The translations under genes were made by a program, and so were the position numbers. The notes beneath the pieces were generated by a model. That model made no database searches. It was given only the letters and a program-made list of their open reading frames with translations, and had not been told where the DNA came from. Positions 8,066 through 16,650 of a DNA stretch of 64,000 nucleotides are shown here, piece after piece (position 1 is the first letter of the stretch; every line of letters begins with the position of its first letter). Source of the stretch: an uncultured Bacteroidota bacterium (GTDB taxonomy: Bacteria; Bacteroidota; Bacteroidia; Flavobacteriales; Flavobacteriaceae); contig CACCLB010000006.1 in NCBI GenBank assembly GCA_902546725.1, forward strand, positions 56,817 to 120,816. Reading direction: 5' to 3'.

Positions 8066-8148
8066 ATTACTGAGGTTTACACCAAATTGTTAAAATAAAT
8101 TTAAACTGTAAACTCAAGCCATTGGGAATTTATCCCAATGGTTTTTTT
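8066..8148 (+). ncRNA. Candidate small RNA ending in a strong terminator
   Basis: A -7-like box TATTTTTG lies at 8054-8061. The DNA after it could be transcribed as about 80 bases that fold into one hairpin (GAGGTTTAC at 8072-8080 with GTAAACTC at 8108-8115, one bulged G) followed by the terminator at 8119-8148. No reading frame of use lies in it, and no upstream plus-strand gene needs this terminator, since the neighbour is a minus-strand tRNA. I do not recognise a known RNA family. The boundaries are estimates. Confidence 0.35.
8119..8148 (+). terminator. Intrinsic terminator
   Basis: CCATTGGGA (8119-8127) and TCCCAATGG (8133-8141) form a perfect 9-base-pair stem with an ATTTA loop, followed by seven T at 8142-8148. 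It is the clearest plus-strand terminator in the window and ends whatever is transcribed from 7947-8118. Confidence 0.8.
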
Positions 8149-8222
8149 GTTTTAAAACGCTTAATAGACATTATGGTTTGTGTTCTAAAAATTGAATGGT
8201 TTTTAATCGAACAGATATATTC

Positions 8223-8230
8223 TATCTTTG
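8223..8230 (+). promoter_or_regulatory. -7 box TATCTTTG before the DUF2452 gene
   Basis: TATCTTTG matches TAnnTTTG and ends 12 bases before the ATG at 8243. The box covers a TTG at 8228 that could be read as a start, which argues for the ATG as the true start. Confidence 0.55.
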
Positions 8231-8242
8231 TCAAAAAGAGTA

Positions 8243-8638
8243 ATGAAAGAAAAAAAACCTGATGCTGTAGTCTGGGATGAAACAGAGCAAAGCTATTTTG
8301 CTAAATTGTTGCCCTATGCTAGCAGTTTGAGTGGTCCAATCATAGATGTGCCCAATGTAGACGCCTTTAAAAAAAAGGGGGTAGATAAGGTTTCTAAACA
8401 GTTTCAAGCAGAATTGCAAGACCTTCAAAATCAAATCAAATCATTTGTAACCCTTGCCTCAGAGACTCAAAAAGTCTATCAGGCGCATTTTAAATTTGAG
8501 CCAATAGTCGGTGAGGTGTACCATCTCTATGAAGGAAAGGAGCAGGATTTCCTTTCGTTAGTCGAGCCAAGTGAATGGAATAAAGAACATTTGGGCAGTT
8601 TCCGATTAAACAGTGATTATAAATGGGAACGTCAATAA
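8243..8638 (+). CDS. DUF2452 family protein
   Basis: This 131-residue soluble protein of unknown function matches the DUF2452 family as I remember it in Bacteroidota. It begins MKEKKPDAVVWDE and contains the family-like blocks FEPIVGEVYHLY, FLSLVEPSEW and GSFRLNSDYKWE near the C-terminus. I chose the ATG at 8243 because a promoter box (8223-8230) overlaps the alternative TTG start at 8228 and because family members begin at this point. It is followed after 27 bases by rbfA. No enzymatic motif is visible. Confidence 0.75.
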   Translation: MKEKKPDAVVWDETEQSYFAKLLPYASSLSGPIIDVPNVDAFKKKGVDKVSKQFQAELQDLQNQIKSFVTLASETQKVYQAHFKFEPIVGEVYHLYEGKEQDFLSLVEPSEWNKEHLGSFRLNSDYKWERQ

Positions 8639-8665
8639 GCCCTTTTTTCTATGTAATTTCGTCTT

Positions 8666-9067
8666 ATGGATAAACAAGAAACGCCCAGGCAACAAAAAAT
8701 CAATCGTGTACTTCAGCAAGAAATAGCAACGCTCCTCCAACAAGCCGTTCGTGAAGGGTCTGTAAAAAACTTATTGGTCTCGGTTACCAAGGTTCACGTA
8801 ACTTCAGATTTGTCTATCGCTAAGATATACCTCAGTGTTTTTCCTGTAAACGATGCCAAGACCTATATCGAGACTTTGGCAGAAAACAGTTCTCAACTGC
8901 GTCATGACTTAGCACAGCGGATGAAAAATCAACTGAGAAGAATTCCTGAACTTCATTTTTATTTAGACGATTCTTTGGACTATATAGAGGGTATAGATCA
9001 AGAGTTAAACGAGGGTAGCAACCCGCTTATCAATCCTGAATTTTTAGATTCACGACAAAAAAAATAA
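8666..9067 (+). CDS. rbfA: Ribosome-binding factor A
   Basis: This is a 133-residue protein of the usual RbfA size with a KH-like fold. The N-terminus QQKINRVLQQEIATLL, the strand VSVTKVHVTSDLSIAKIYLS and the tail FYLDDSLDYIEGID are the family signatures. RbfA binds the 30S subunit and assists late 16S rRNA 5'-end maturation and cold adaptation. The next gene starts 15 bases downstream, so the two are probably co-transcribed, an arrangement common in flavobacteria. Confidence 0.95.
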   Translation: MDKQETPRQQKINRVLQQEIATLLQQAVREGSVKNLLVSVTKVHVTSDLSIAKIYLSVFPVNDAKTYIETLAENSSQLRHDLAQRMKNQLRRIPELHFYLDDSLDYIEGIDQELNEGSNPLINPEFLDSRQKK

Positions 9068-9082
9068 GTACTCCTTTAGCAA

Positions 9083-10294
9083 ATGGCTCCCTATTCACTT
9101 AAAATCGCTTTGCGGTACTTTTTTTCTAAGAGTAGCCAAACTGTGATCAATAGGATCAACGGCTTTGCCTTTTTTATGGTAGTCGTTGCTACTGCCTCTC
9201 TATTTGTAGTGCTCAGTGCCTTTGGTGGGCTTAAAGATTTTGGTTTGTCATTCTCTGAGTCATTTGATCCAGATTATGAAATTCAGCCTCAGCGAGGAAA
9301 ATTTTTTCACGTCTCAGACAATACCCTTTCAAAACTTACTACATTCAGGGGGATTATTGCTGCCGCTCCCCAAATTGAAGAAAAAGTCTTTTTGTCTTAT
9401 AACGAAAAAAATCAGGTGGCTTACTTAAAAGCTGTTGATCAAAACTATACCACAGTCGTCCCTCTTGAGGACCTTATCACCTTAGGTGATTGGCTTTCCT
9501 TCGATGGTGCCGATGTGGTCTTAGGCTTCGGTCTTGCAGGCAACCTAGGGGTCGGAGTATATGATTACACTACTTTTTTAAACCTTACCGTTCCCAAAAA
9601 GAAAAAACAATCGCTGCTAAACCAAAATCCTTTTAATCAAGTTTCATCTATAGTTGTCGGGCTTTACCAAATCAATGAAGAGTTGGACAAAAAGTTTGTG
9701 TTTTCTCGGCTTGAATTGGCGCAAAATTTATTGGAGCTCGATCCGCAACAATATTCTTCTTTGGTGCTTAAAACAGACCCCTCGATCACTCAAGAAGAAT
9801 TATCCGAAGCTTTAGTTCCCTTGTTTGACACTCCTATAAAAATTGTTTCTCGTGCTGAGCAAAACGCCGCTCTTTATAAAATGCTCAATGTCGAGCATTT
9901 GGCCATCTATTTTATTTTTTCATTAGTAATGCTCATTGCCTTATTTAATGTCGTTGGTGCTTTGATCATGATGATTTTAGACAAGCAAAAGCAAATGAAA
10001 ATACTTTTGTCCATAGGAGCAACCCCTCAAAAAATACACAGTATATTTTTTCTTTTAGGCATACTAATCTGCAGTATTGGCGGGCTAATTGGACTGGTTA
10101 TCGGATCGGTTTTAGTACTTGCTCAATACCATTTCCCTTTTATTTATGTCCCCGGTACAAGTCTTTCCTATCCTGTACTTTTTCAAGTGGAAAACCTTTT
10201 AATTGTAATGGCTACCTTAATGGTGTTGGGCCTGTTAAGTACGGCTTGGGCAACGCGAGGACTCGACAGAAAAATGATGGACTACACGGGCTGA
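9083..10294 (+). CDS. ABC transporter permease, LolC/LolE (FtsX) family
   Basis: This is a 403-residue membrane protein with one N-terminal membrane helix (about 24-46), a periplasmic MacB-like domain of about 220 residues, and three C-terminal helices (about 273-298, 318-345, 365-390) that form the FtsX domain. The layout equals LolC/LolE, the permease of the lipoprotein-release ABC transporter of the inner membrane. The partner ATPase (LolD-like) is not adjacent. Only one permease gene is present, as is usual in Bacteroidota. The 3' end overlaps the convergent dusB by 13 bases. Confidence 0.85.
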   Translation: MAPYSLKIALRYFFSKSSQTVINRINGFAFFMVVVATASLFVVLSAFGGLKDFGLSFSESFDPDYEIQPQRGKFFHVSDNTLSKLTTFRGIIAAAPQIEEKVFLSYNEKNQVAYLKAVDQNYTTVVPLEDLITLGDWLSFDGADVVLGFGLAGNLGVGVYDYTTFLNLTVPKKKKQSLLNQNPFNQVSSIVVGLYQINEELDKKFVFSRLELAQNLLELDPQQYSSLVLKTDPSITQEELSEALVPLFDTPIKIVSRAEQNAALYKMLNVEHLAIYFIFSLVMLIALFNVVGALIMMILDKQKQMKILLSIGATPQKIHSIFFLLGILICSIGGLIGLVIGSVLVLAQYHFPFIYVPGTSLSYPVLFQVENLLIVMATLMVLGLLSTAWATRGLDRKMMDYTG

Positions 10295-11274
10295 TTGAGG
10301 GTAAATTCCTCTAGAATTTCGTCTAAAACTTCAAAAACCCCTTCGGCTTCGTTAGAAGTTACCATACGTGTTCGCAAAGGCTTAAAGTTTGGTATACCTT
10401 TAAAGTAATTGGTGTAATGTCTTCGTGTCTCTAGGACGCCTAGGGTCTCCCCTTTCCAATCAATTGCCATTTCCAAGTGACGCCTAGCTGCTGCTACTTT
10501 TTGCTCTAATCTAGGTGGGGCTAAATGGGTTCCCGTCTGTAAAAAGTGCTTTACCTCATTGAAAAACCAAGGGTTGCCAATACTCGCTCTTCCAATCATG
10601 GCTCCGTCTAGGCCGTATTCGTCCCGCATCTTTTTGGCTTGCTCAGGAGTGTTTACATCTCCATTTCCAAATACTGGTATATGCATTCTGGGGTTGTTTT
10701 TGACTGCAGCTATAGGAGTCCAGTCAGCATCGCCTTTATACATTTGAGCCCGAGTTCTTCCGTGAATAGAAATTGCTGCACAGCCCACGTCTTGGAGGCG
10801 CTCCGCCACTTCTACAATATGAATCGAATCGTGATCCCAGCCTAAGCGTGTTTTGACCGTAACTGGCAATTTGGTGTGTTTGACCATGGCTTCCGTAAGA
10901 GCAACCATTTTAGGGATATCCTTTAAAATTCCTGCTCCTGCACCTTTACAAACAACTTTTTTGACTGGACAGCCAAAGTTAATATCGATAATATCAGGAT
11001 TTGAAGCCTCTACAATCTCAACAGAGCGTAACATGGAGTCGAGGTTAGCGCCAAAAATTTGAATTCCTACTGGACGCTCTTTTTCGTAAATATCCAGCTT
11101 TTGAACACTTTTTGCCGCGTCACGAATCAATCCTTCGCTTGAAATAAACTCAGTATAGACCACATCAGCTCCGTTCTCCTTACACAACGCCCGAAAAGGA
11201 GGATCGCTGACATCTTCCATAGGAGCAAGAAGAAGAGGAAATTCTGCTAATATTATATCGCCTATTTTAGCCAA
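10282..11274 (-). CDS. dusB: tRNA-dihydrouridine synthase
   Basis: This is a 330-residue FMN enzyme that reduces uridine to dihydrouridine in the D loop of tRNA. Signature segments are LAPMEDVSDPPFRALC at the N-terminus, INFGCPVKKVVCKGAGAG with the conserved Cys near 100, VKTRLGWD, ISIHGRTRAQMYKG and GNGDV. Length and motifs fit the DusB subgroup. The gene is monocistronic, convergent with the upstream permease (13-base overlap) and divergent from lepA. A -7 box on its strand ends 15 bases before the ATG. Confidence 0.93.
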   Translation of the reverse strand: MAKIGDIILAEFPLLLAPMEDVSDPPFRALCKENGADVVYTEFISSEGLIRDAAKSVQKLDIYEKERPVGIQIFGANLDSMLRSVEIVEASNPDIIDINFGCPVKKVVCKGAGAGILKDIPKMVALTEAMVKHTKLPVTVKTRLGWDHDSIHIVEVAERLQDVGCAAISIHGRTRAQMYKGDADWTPIAAVKNNPRMHIPVFGNGDVNTPEQAKKMRDEYGLDGAMIGRASIGNPWFFNEVKHFLQTGTHLAPPRLEQKVAAARRHLEMAIDWKGETLGVLETRRHYTNYFKGIPNFKPLRTRMVTSNEAEGVFEVLDEILEEFTLNQPV

Positions 11275-11289
11275 AAGATTAATTTTTTA

Positions 11290-11297
11290 CAAAAATA
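11290..11297 (-). promoter_or_regulatory. -7 box for dusB
   Basis: Minus-strand TATTTTTG, 15 bases before the dusB ATG. Confidence 0.45.
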
Positions 11298-11323
11298 AGC
11301 AAAAAACCCTGCCCCAGAAGCCT

Positions 11324-11331
11324 TATATTTG
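11324..11331 (+). promoter_or_regulatory. -7 box TATATTTG for lepA
   Basis: TATATTTG fits TAnnTTTG and ends 23 bases before the lepA ATG. A six-codon ATG frame (11338-11358) begins only 6 bases after the box. Confidence 0.55.
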
Positions 11332-11354
11332 CAAGCTATGAATGGAGGCGCCGT

Positions 11355-13157
11355 ATGAAACAGTTTCGTAATTTTTGCATTATTGCCCATATTGACCACG
11401 GGAAAAGTACGTTAGCTGACCGCCTCCTGGACTATACCGGAGCCGTAACAGAGCGTGAAAAGCAAGATCAACTGCTTGACAATATGGATCTGGAGCGCGA
11501 GCGAGGAATCACGATCAAGTCCCACGCCATTCAGATGGAATATGAGCACCAAGGAGAAAATTTTGTGTTAAACTTAATTGACACTCCTGGCCACGTGGAC
11601 TTTTCTTACGAAGTCTCACGGTCTATTGCTGCTTGTGAGGGTGCATTGCTTATTGTAGATGCTGCCCAAAGCATTCAAGCCCAAACCATTTCCAATCTCT
11701 ATTTGGCCTTGGAAAACGATTTGGAAATTATTCCTGTTCTTAATAAAATTGACCTTCCCTCTGCAAATCAAGAAGAAGTGACAGACGATATCGTCGATCT
11801 GTTGGGCTGTGCTCCTGAAGAAGTCATTCCTGCTTCAGCTAAAACAGGTCAAGGGATACAAGAAATTTTAACGGCTATTATAGAACGTATTCCTTCTCCT
11901 AAGGGAAGTCCTGATGAGCCATTACAAGCGCTTATTTTCGATTCGGTATACAACCCATTCCGCGGAGTAGAAACCTATTTTCGTGTGTTGAACGGACAAA
12001 TTAAAAAGGGCCAAAAAATTCAGTTCATCGCTACAGGAAAGACCTATTTTGCAGATGAAATTGGCACATTAAAACTTACTCAAGAACCAAGAAAAGAAAT
12101 TCGTGCCGGAGATGTTGGTTATCTAATTACTGGTATTAAAGAAGCCAAAGAGGTTAAAGTTGGAGATACCATAACTGATCCTGCCAACCCTACTCAAAAC
12201 GCTATAGAAGGCTTTGAGGAGGTTAAGCCTATGGTCTTTGCGGGGATTTATCCTGTGGATACGGAAGAATATGAGGAGCTCCGTGCTTCCATGGAAAAAT
12301 TACAGCTCAACGACGCATCTTTGGTGTTTTTCCCTGAAAGTTCTGCTGCTCTTGGTTTTGGATTCCGCTGTGGTTTCTTGGGTATGTTGCATTTAGAAAT
12401 TATACAGGAACGCTTGGAGCGTGAGTTTAACATGACGGTAATCACTACGGTTCCCAATGTTTCTTACAAGGCGTACACCAAAAAAGATAAAGATCCCAAT
12501 ACTTTTTTAAGTGTAAATAATCCTTCTGATCTGCCCGACCCTTCGATGCTAGACCGCGTTGAAGAACCCTATATAAAAGCCTCAATTATAACTAAAGCTG
12601 ACTTTGTGGGAAATGTGATGTCGCTCTGTATTGAAAAAAGAGGGCAAATCACCAACCAAACGTATTTAACTCCGGAACGGGTTGAATTGAATTTTGATCT
12701 CCCCTTGGCTGAAATCGTTTTTGACTTTTACGATCGACTAAAGACGGTATCTAAAGGTTATGCTTCCTTTGATTATTCCCCCATTGGAATGCGAGCTTCT
12801 AAGCTTGTTAAAGTTGACATCCTGCTTAACGGTAATCAGGTTGATGCGCTTTCTGCTCTTATACATGCTGATAATGCCTACAGTATAGGTAAAAAAATCT
12901 GTGAGAAATTACGTTCGTTAATTCCACGTCAACAATTTGACATTCCTATTCAAGCTGCAATTGGTGCCAAAATTATTTCGCGGGAGACGATCAAAGCGCT
13001 GCGAAAAGATGTTACCGCTAAATGTTATGGTGGAGATATCAGTAGAAAACGCAAGCTCTTAGAAAAGCAGAAAAAAGGAAAAAAGAAAATGCGTCAAATT
13101 GGTAATGTTGAAATTCCACAACAGGCATTTATGGCCGTTCTAAAACTGAACGATTAA
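11355..13157 (+). CDS. lepA: Elongation factor 4
   Basis: This is a 600-residue translational GTPase of full LepA length. It shows the P-loop [13 protein letters not shown], switch [23 protein letters not shown] and the ASAKTG G5 element, then domain II, EF-G-like domains III and V, and the LepA-specific C-terminal domain ([18 protein letters not shown]). EF4 back-translocates ribosomes and acts on stalled complexes. The start [16 protein letters not shown] is the family start. A six-codon frame (MNGGAV) ends in a TGA that overlaps this ATG as ATGA, so translation may be coupled to it. Confidence 0.97.
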   Translation: MKQFRNFCIIAHIDHGKSTLADRLLDYTGAVTEREKQDQLLDNMDLERERGITIKSHAIQMEYEHQGENFVLNLIDTPGHVDFSYEVSRSIAACEGALLIVDAAQSIQAQTISNLYLALENDLEIIPVLNKIDLPSANQEEVTDDIVDLLGCAPEEVIPASAKTGQGIQEILTAIIERIPSPKGSPDEPLQALIFDSVYNPFRGVETYFRVLNGQIKKGQKIQFIATGKTYFADEIGTLKLTQEPRKEIRAGDVGYLITGIKEAKEVKVGDTITDPANPTQNAIEGFEEVKPMVFAGIYPVDTEEYEELRASMEKLQLNDASLVFFPESSAALGFGFRCGFLGMLHLEIIQERLEREFNMTVITTVPNVSYKAYTKKDKDPNTFLSVNNPSDLPDPSMLDRVEEPYIKASIITKADFVGNVMSLCIEKRGQITNQTYLTPERVELNFDLPLAEIVFDFYDRLKTVSKGYASFDYSPIGMRASKLVKVDILLNGNQVDALSALIHADNAYSIGKKICEKLRSLIPRQQFDIPIQAAIGAKIISRETIKALRKDVTAKCYGGDISRKRKLLEKQKKGKKKMRQIGNVEIPQQAFMAVLKLND

Positions 13158-13209
13158 TATCTCTGCTAACAAGAAACTCTATTTTTTTGCGTAGAGATTT
13201 GGATCAAGA

Positions 13210-13239
13210 CACATAACTATGTGCCGTGAAAGTACTTTC
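13210..13239. promoter_or_regulatory. Two adjacent palindromes upstream of the SulP gene
   Basis: CACATAACTATGTG (13210-13223, arms CACATA/TATGTG) and the perfect 12-base palindrome GAAAGTACTTTC (13228-13239) lie about 185 bases before the transporter start and after lepA. They could be operators or a hairpin. Nothing else is seen in the 264-base gap 13158-13421 apart from AT-rich runs. Confidence 0.25.
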
Positions 13240-13421
13240 TCTGATTAAATACTTTTTTATTTAAAATTTTAATAGAATCTCTGTCGCTAAATAAAGATTA
13301 GCCTCATTTGATTCTTATAAATTTCTTTTTTAGTAAAGTAAAAAAATAGATCTTGTTCCCTAGTTTGATCTTTAGAATTACATTATATTGGGTTGAAACT
13401 ATTTAATTTCTAAAAGGTAAA

Positions 13422-15641
13422 ATGAAATTAAAACTAAATACCGGAGTTAAGGGCCTACTGGAAAATTTCCAAAGTGATCTAATAGCTGCTATTAGCGTAT
13501 CCCTAATCGCTCTGCCACTTTCCTTGGGTATTGCTTTAGCTGCAGGTGCTCCTGCAATGGCAGGAATACTTTCAGCTGTTGTGGGTGGAGTTGTGACTAC
13601 CTTCTTTAGGGGGGGGCACGTTTCAATTAACGGCCCAGCTAAAGGAGTAATTGCTGTAATCCTTCTTGGTATCAACCTTATGGACGACGGATCAGGACAA
13701 GCATTCAATTACGTACTCGCTGCGATAGTTGTTTCTGGTTCAATTCAAACATTATTAGGCTTACTAAAACTAGGTCGTCTAGCAGATATTTTCCACTCTT
13801 CAGTAATTATGGGAATTTTAGCTGCGATTGGGGTCATCATTTTTGCAAAACAAATTCATGTTGCTTTAGGGACCTACTCAAGCAGTCCGAATATTATTCA
13901 AAATTTAATTGATGCCTTTTTGTTTCTCCCTCAAGCAAACCCTTTTGTTGTTTTGATTTCTATGACGGGGTTAATTGTATTGTTATTTCATTCTAAAATC
14001 TCTTTTCGTTTTTTTCAGTTCTTCCCTGCGCCAATTTGGGTTATCACACTATCTATTCCTTTTGTCCATGCTTTTAATTTCTTTGAAACGCACGGCATAA
14101 ATTTTTTTGGTAGATCGTATGAAGTTGGACCAAAACTATTACTAGAAATTCCAGAAAATTTTATGGACTCCATTATGCATCCTAACTTTTCTAAAATCAA
14201 TACTTTAAAGTTCTGGACGACTGTTTTTTCGTTGTTGATTATTACAAGCATTGAATCCTTAGCAATTGCCAAAGCTGTAGATAAAATAGACCCTTACAAA
14301 AGAAAAACAGACCTTAATAAAGATTTAATGGGAATAGGGCTCAGTACCATAGCAGCCGGCCTTATTGGAGGCCTGCCAATTATTGCAGTAATCATTCGAA
14401 GTACTGTAAATATTCATAATGGGGCAAAGACAAAATGGTCTAATTTATATCAGGGTATTTTATTGCTTATTCTAATTGTTTTATTGGGCCCCATCATGAG
14501 ACAAGTGCCTCTTAGCGCCTTTGCAATTTTACTTGTTTTTACGGGCTATAAATTAGCCTCTCCAGCAATATTTAAACAGGTGTATAACTATGGTCCGGAA
14601 CAATTAATTTTTTTCGTGTTTACATTAGTTTTAACACTATACACCAATCTACTTTTGGGATTAATCGGTGGCTTATCCATAGTTCTAGCAACCCACATAC
14701 TATTAGCAAAATTACCATTAAACCATTTTTTTAAAATGATTTATGATTCAGGATCTCATGTCACTCAAATTAATGAGGAGAAGTTCGAATTAAAAGTCAA
14801 AGGAATTGCAAACTTTTTGAGTATCCCTAAAATAGATAAATTGATCAAGATTATTCCGGATGGCGTTAATTTAAATATAGATTTATCGGAAACAAAGCTC
14901 GTTGGAATTACCTTTATGGATTATATTGTAGATTATTTAAAAGCTCAAAGAAAATTGGGGGGAAATGTTGTGTTAGAAGGGTTAAGCTCTCATGTTTCTT
15001 ATTCTACTTATAACAAATCATTAAAGATTTCTCTTGAAAATACTTCTGCCAAACTTTCTCCTAGGCAACATCGTTTAAATAAAATTGCTGAAGAGAAAGA
15101 ATATGTTTTTAAACCGGAGGTTGATTGGAATACTAATTATCTAAAAGAATTTCATTTTTTTGAAATCAGACCCATTGAGCGAAAATCTAACTGCCTAAGG
15201 GGAATATTTGAAGAGGCTGGAGTTTCTTGGGAAATATCTGATGTCACATTTAACGAAGGTGAGGCTTTTTCTGCAGAAACATTTAATACTACTTTAATTC
15301 TACTCAAATTAAATAAGGAAATTCCTGTATTTACAATGGAAAAAGAAGGTCTCATTGAAAAGATCTTTGATCGGGTAATGGCTCTTACTGGCTTTAAGGA
15401 CATCGACTTTGAAATGTATCCTGACTTTTCAAGCAAATTTTTAATTACAGGAAAAAACGAATCAAAAATCCGTCAGTTTTTTTCAAGTAAACTAATAAGC
15501 TTTTTTGAAAAAAATCATATCTATCACATTGAAAGTAATGGAGAAGCGATGATAATCTTTAATAAAATCAAATTGGCCCGAACGGATGAAACCATTTCTT
15601 TAATTGAATATGGCAAGAAGCTGACAGAGCTTTTAAAATAA
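13422..15641 (+). CDS. SulP family anion transporter with extended C-terminus
   Basis: This is a 739-residue inner-membrane protein. The first 430 residues give about 12 to 14 hydrophobic segments with SulP hallmarks (LIAAISVSLIALPLSLGIALA; NGPAKGVIAV; GLPIIAVIIRSTVNIHNGAKTKWS). SulP proteins move sulfate, bicarbonate or other anions, often with Na+ or H+. Residues about 445-535 resemble a STAS domain. A further 190 residues at the C-terminus show no family I recognise. An 8-G run (13609-13616) lies in the early coding part. The next gene follows 27 bases later, so a shared transcript is possible. The substrate is unknown. Confidence 0.85.
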   Translation: MKLKLNTGVKGLLENFQSDLIAAISVSLIALPLSLGIALAAGAPAMAGILSAVVGGVVTTFFRGGHVSINGPAKGVIAVILLGINLMDDGSGQAFNYVLAAIVVSGSIQTLLGLLKLGRLADIFHSSVIMGILAAIGVIIFAKQIHVALGTYSSSPNIIQNLIDAFLFLPQANPFVVLISMTGLIVLLFHSKISFRFFQFFPAPIWVITLSIPFVHAFNFFETHGINFFGRSYEVGPKLLLEIPENFMDSIMHPNFSKINTLKFWTTVFSLLIITSIESLAIAKAVDKIDPYKRKTDLNKDLMGIGLSTIAAGLIGGLPIIAVIIRSTVNIHNGAKTKWSNLYQGILLLILIVLLGPIMRQVPLSAFAILLVFTGYKLASPAIFKQVYNYGPEQLIFFVFTLVLTLYTNLLLGLIGGLSIVLATHILLAKLPLNHFFKMIYDSGSHVTQINEEKFELKVKGIANFLSIPKIDKLIKIIPDGVNLNIDLSETKLVGITFMDYIVDYLKAQRKLGGNVVLEGLSSHVSYSTYNKSLKISLENTSAKLSPRQHRLNKIAEEKEYVFKPEVDWNTNYLKEFHFFEIRPIERKSNCLRGIFEEAGVSWEISDVTFNEGEAFSAETFNTTLILLKLNKEIPVFTMEKEGLIEKIFDRVMALTGFKDIDFEMYPDFSSKFLITGKNESKIRQFFSSKLISFFEKNHIYHIESNGEAMIIFNKIKLARTDETISLIEYGKKLTELLK

Positions 15642-15670
15642 AAAATTCTTAAATTTTTAAAATAAAAAAT
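15631..15670. repeat. 16-base perfect direct repeat at a gene junction
   Basis: TTTTAAAATAAAAAAT occurs at 15631-15646 and 15655-15670. The first copy contains the stop of the SulP gene and the second overlaps the ATG of the next gene. It looks like a small local duplication. Confidence 0.6.
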
Positions 15671-16649
15671 GAGACTCTTTTTTCTGATAATAGTTAGCGT
15701 TGTGGTTAATAATACTAAAGGTCAGCAAATCTTTGGCTCGGTAGAGTTCCTTGACCCAAAAATGGAGGTGTTCTTTGATAAAGATACAAAGATCGAAGTC
15801 TTGGCAGATGGTTTTACATGGGCAGAAGGGCCTGTTTGGGTTTCCAAATTGAATGGGGTCGTTTTTACCGATGTACCTAATAACAAAGCTTATTTATGGA
15901 CTAAAAAAGACGGCTTGTCTCTTTTTTTAAGTCCCAGTGGAATGACAAATCACGCCCCTCACAGTACTGATGAAGGTGCCAATGGTTTAACCCTAGACAA
16001 TGAAGGAAACTTAATTCTCTGTCAACACGCTAACCGAGCGGTTTCAAAATTAAAAAATTGGAGCTTTGATACCCCTGAATATGAAATCCTTGTAGATCAT
16101 TTTGAAGGGAAATGGTTAAACAGCCCAAATGATCTGGCAATTAATCAAAAGGGTGAGATTTTTTTTACAGATCCTCCTTACGGATTAAAAGATCAGGATA
16201 GGGATGCTTTAAAAGAGCTTGATTTTAACGGTATTTACAAATGGTCCGAGGACAACGGCCTTGTACTGCTGGATAAATCTCTTAGCCGGCCTAATGGCAT
16301 TGCTTTATCTAACGACGAAAAGACGGTCTATATTGGCAATTCAGACTCCCAACACAGTATCATTGCAGCCTTTGATTTAGAAAACGGGCTGCTGAAAAAT
16401 AAAAGGACGTTTTTTGATGGAAGTGTTTTAGCTCAACCACGCCAAGGACTTTTTGACGGACTTCGGGTTCATTCCTCTGGAGTGGTCTTTGCAACAGGTC
16501 CTGGAGGGGTGCTGGTGCTTGATGAAAGTGGTAAGCATATAGGAACTGTAATGCCAGGTAAAAGTACGGCAAATTGTGGCTTTGACGCTCAAGAAGACTA
16601 CCTTTACCTTACCTCCACGGATGTACTTGCTCGAATAAAACTAAAATAA
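15669..16649 (+). CDS. SMP-30/gluconolactonase family protein, exported
   Basis: This is a 326-residue protein with an N-terminal signal peptide (hydrophobic residues 2-14, likely cleavage near residue 19, KGQ/Q). The mature part is a six-bladed beta-propeller of the SMP-30 type. Visible blocks are ADGFTWAEGPVW (metal-binding Glu), NGLTLDNEGNLILCQH, NSPNDLAINQKGEIFFTDPPYG and SRPNGIALSNDEKTVYIGNSD (metal-binding Asn and Asp residues). Family members hydrolyse sugar lactones with a divalent metal. Export suggests action in the periplasm. It is followed one base later by a metallo-beta-lactamase-fold gene. The exact lactone is unknown. Confidence 0.88.
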   Translation: MRLFFLIIVSVVVNNTKGQQIFGSVEFLDPKMEVFFDKDTKIEVLADGFTWAEGPVWVSKLNGVVFTDVPNNKAYLWTKKDGLSLFLSPSGMTNHAPHSTDEGANGLTLDNEGNLILCQHANRAVSKLKNWSFDTPEYEILVDHFEGKWLNSPNDLAINQKGEIFFTDPPYGLKDQDRDALKELDFNGIYKWSEDNGLVLLDKSLSRPNGIALSNDEKTVYIGNSDSQHSIIAAFDLENGLLKNKRTFFDGSVLAQPRQGLFDGLRVHSSGVVFATGPGGVLVLDESGKHIGTVMPGKSTANCGFDAQEDYLYLTSTDVLARIKLK

Positions 16650-16650
16650 A

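Noticed and set aside
8228..8242. TTG start for the DUF2452 gene
   Set aside because: The TTG overlaps the -7 box at 8223-8230 and the family start fits the ATG at 8243.
13403..13708. Antisense open frame opposite the SulP start
   Set aside because: It mirrors a well-supported transporter sequence, is Pro/Ala rich as expected of a shadow frame, and has no promoter box.
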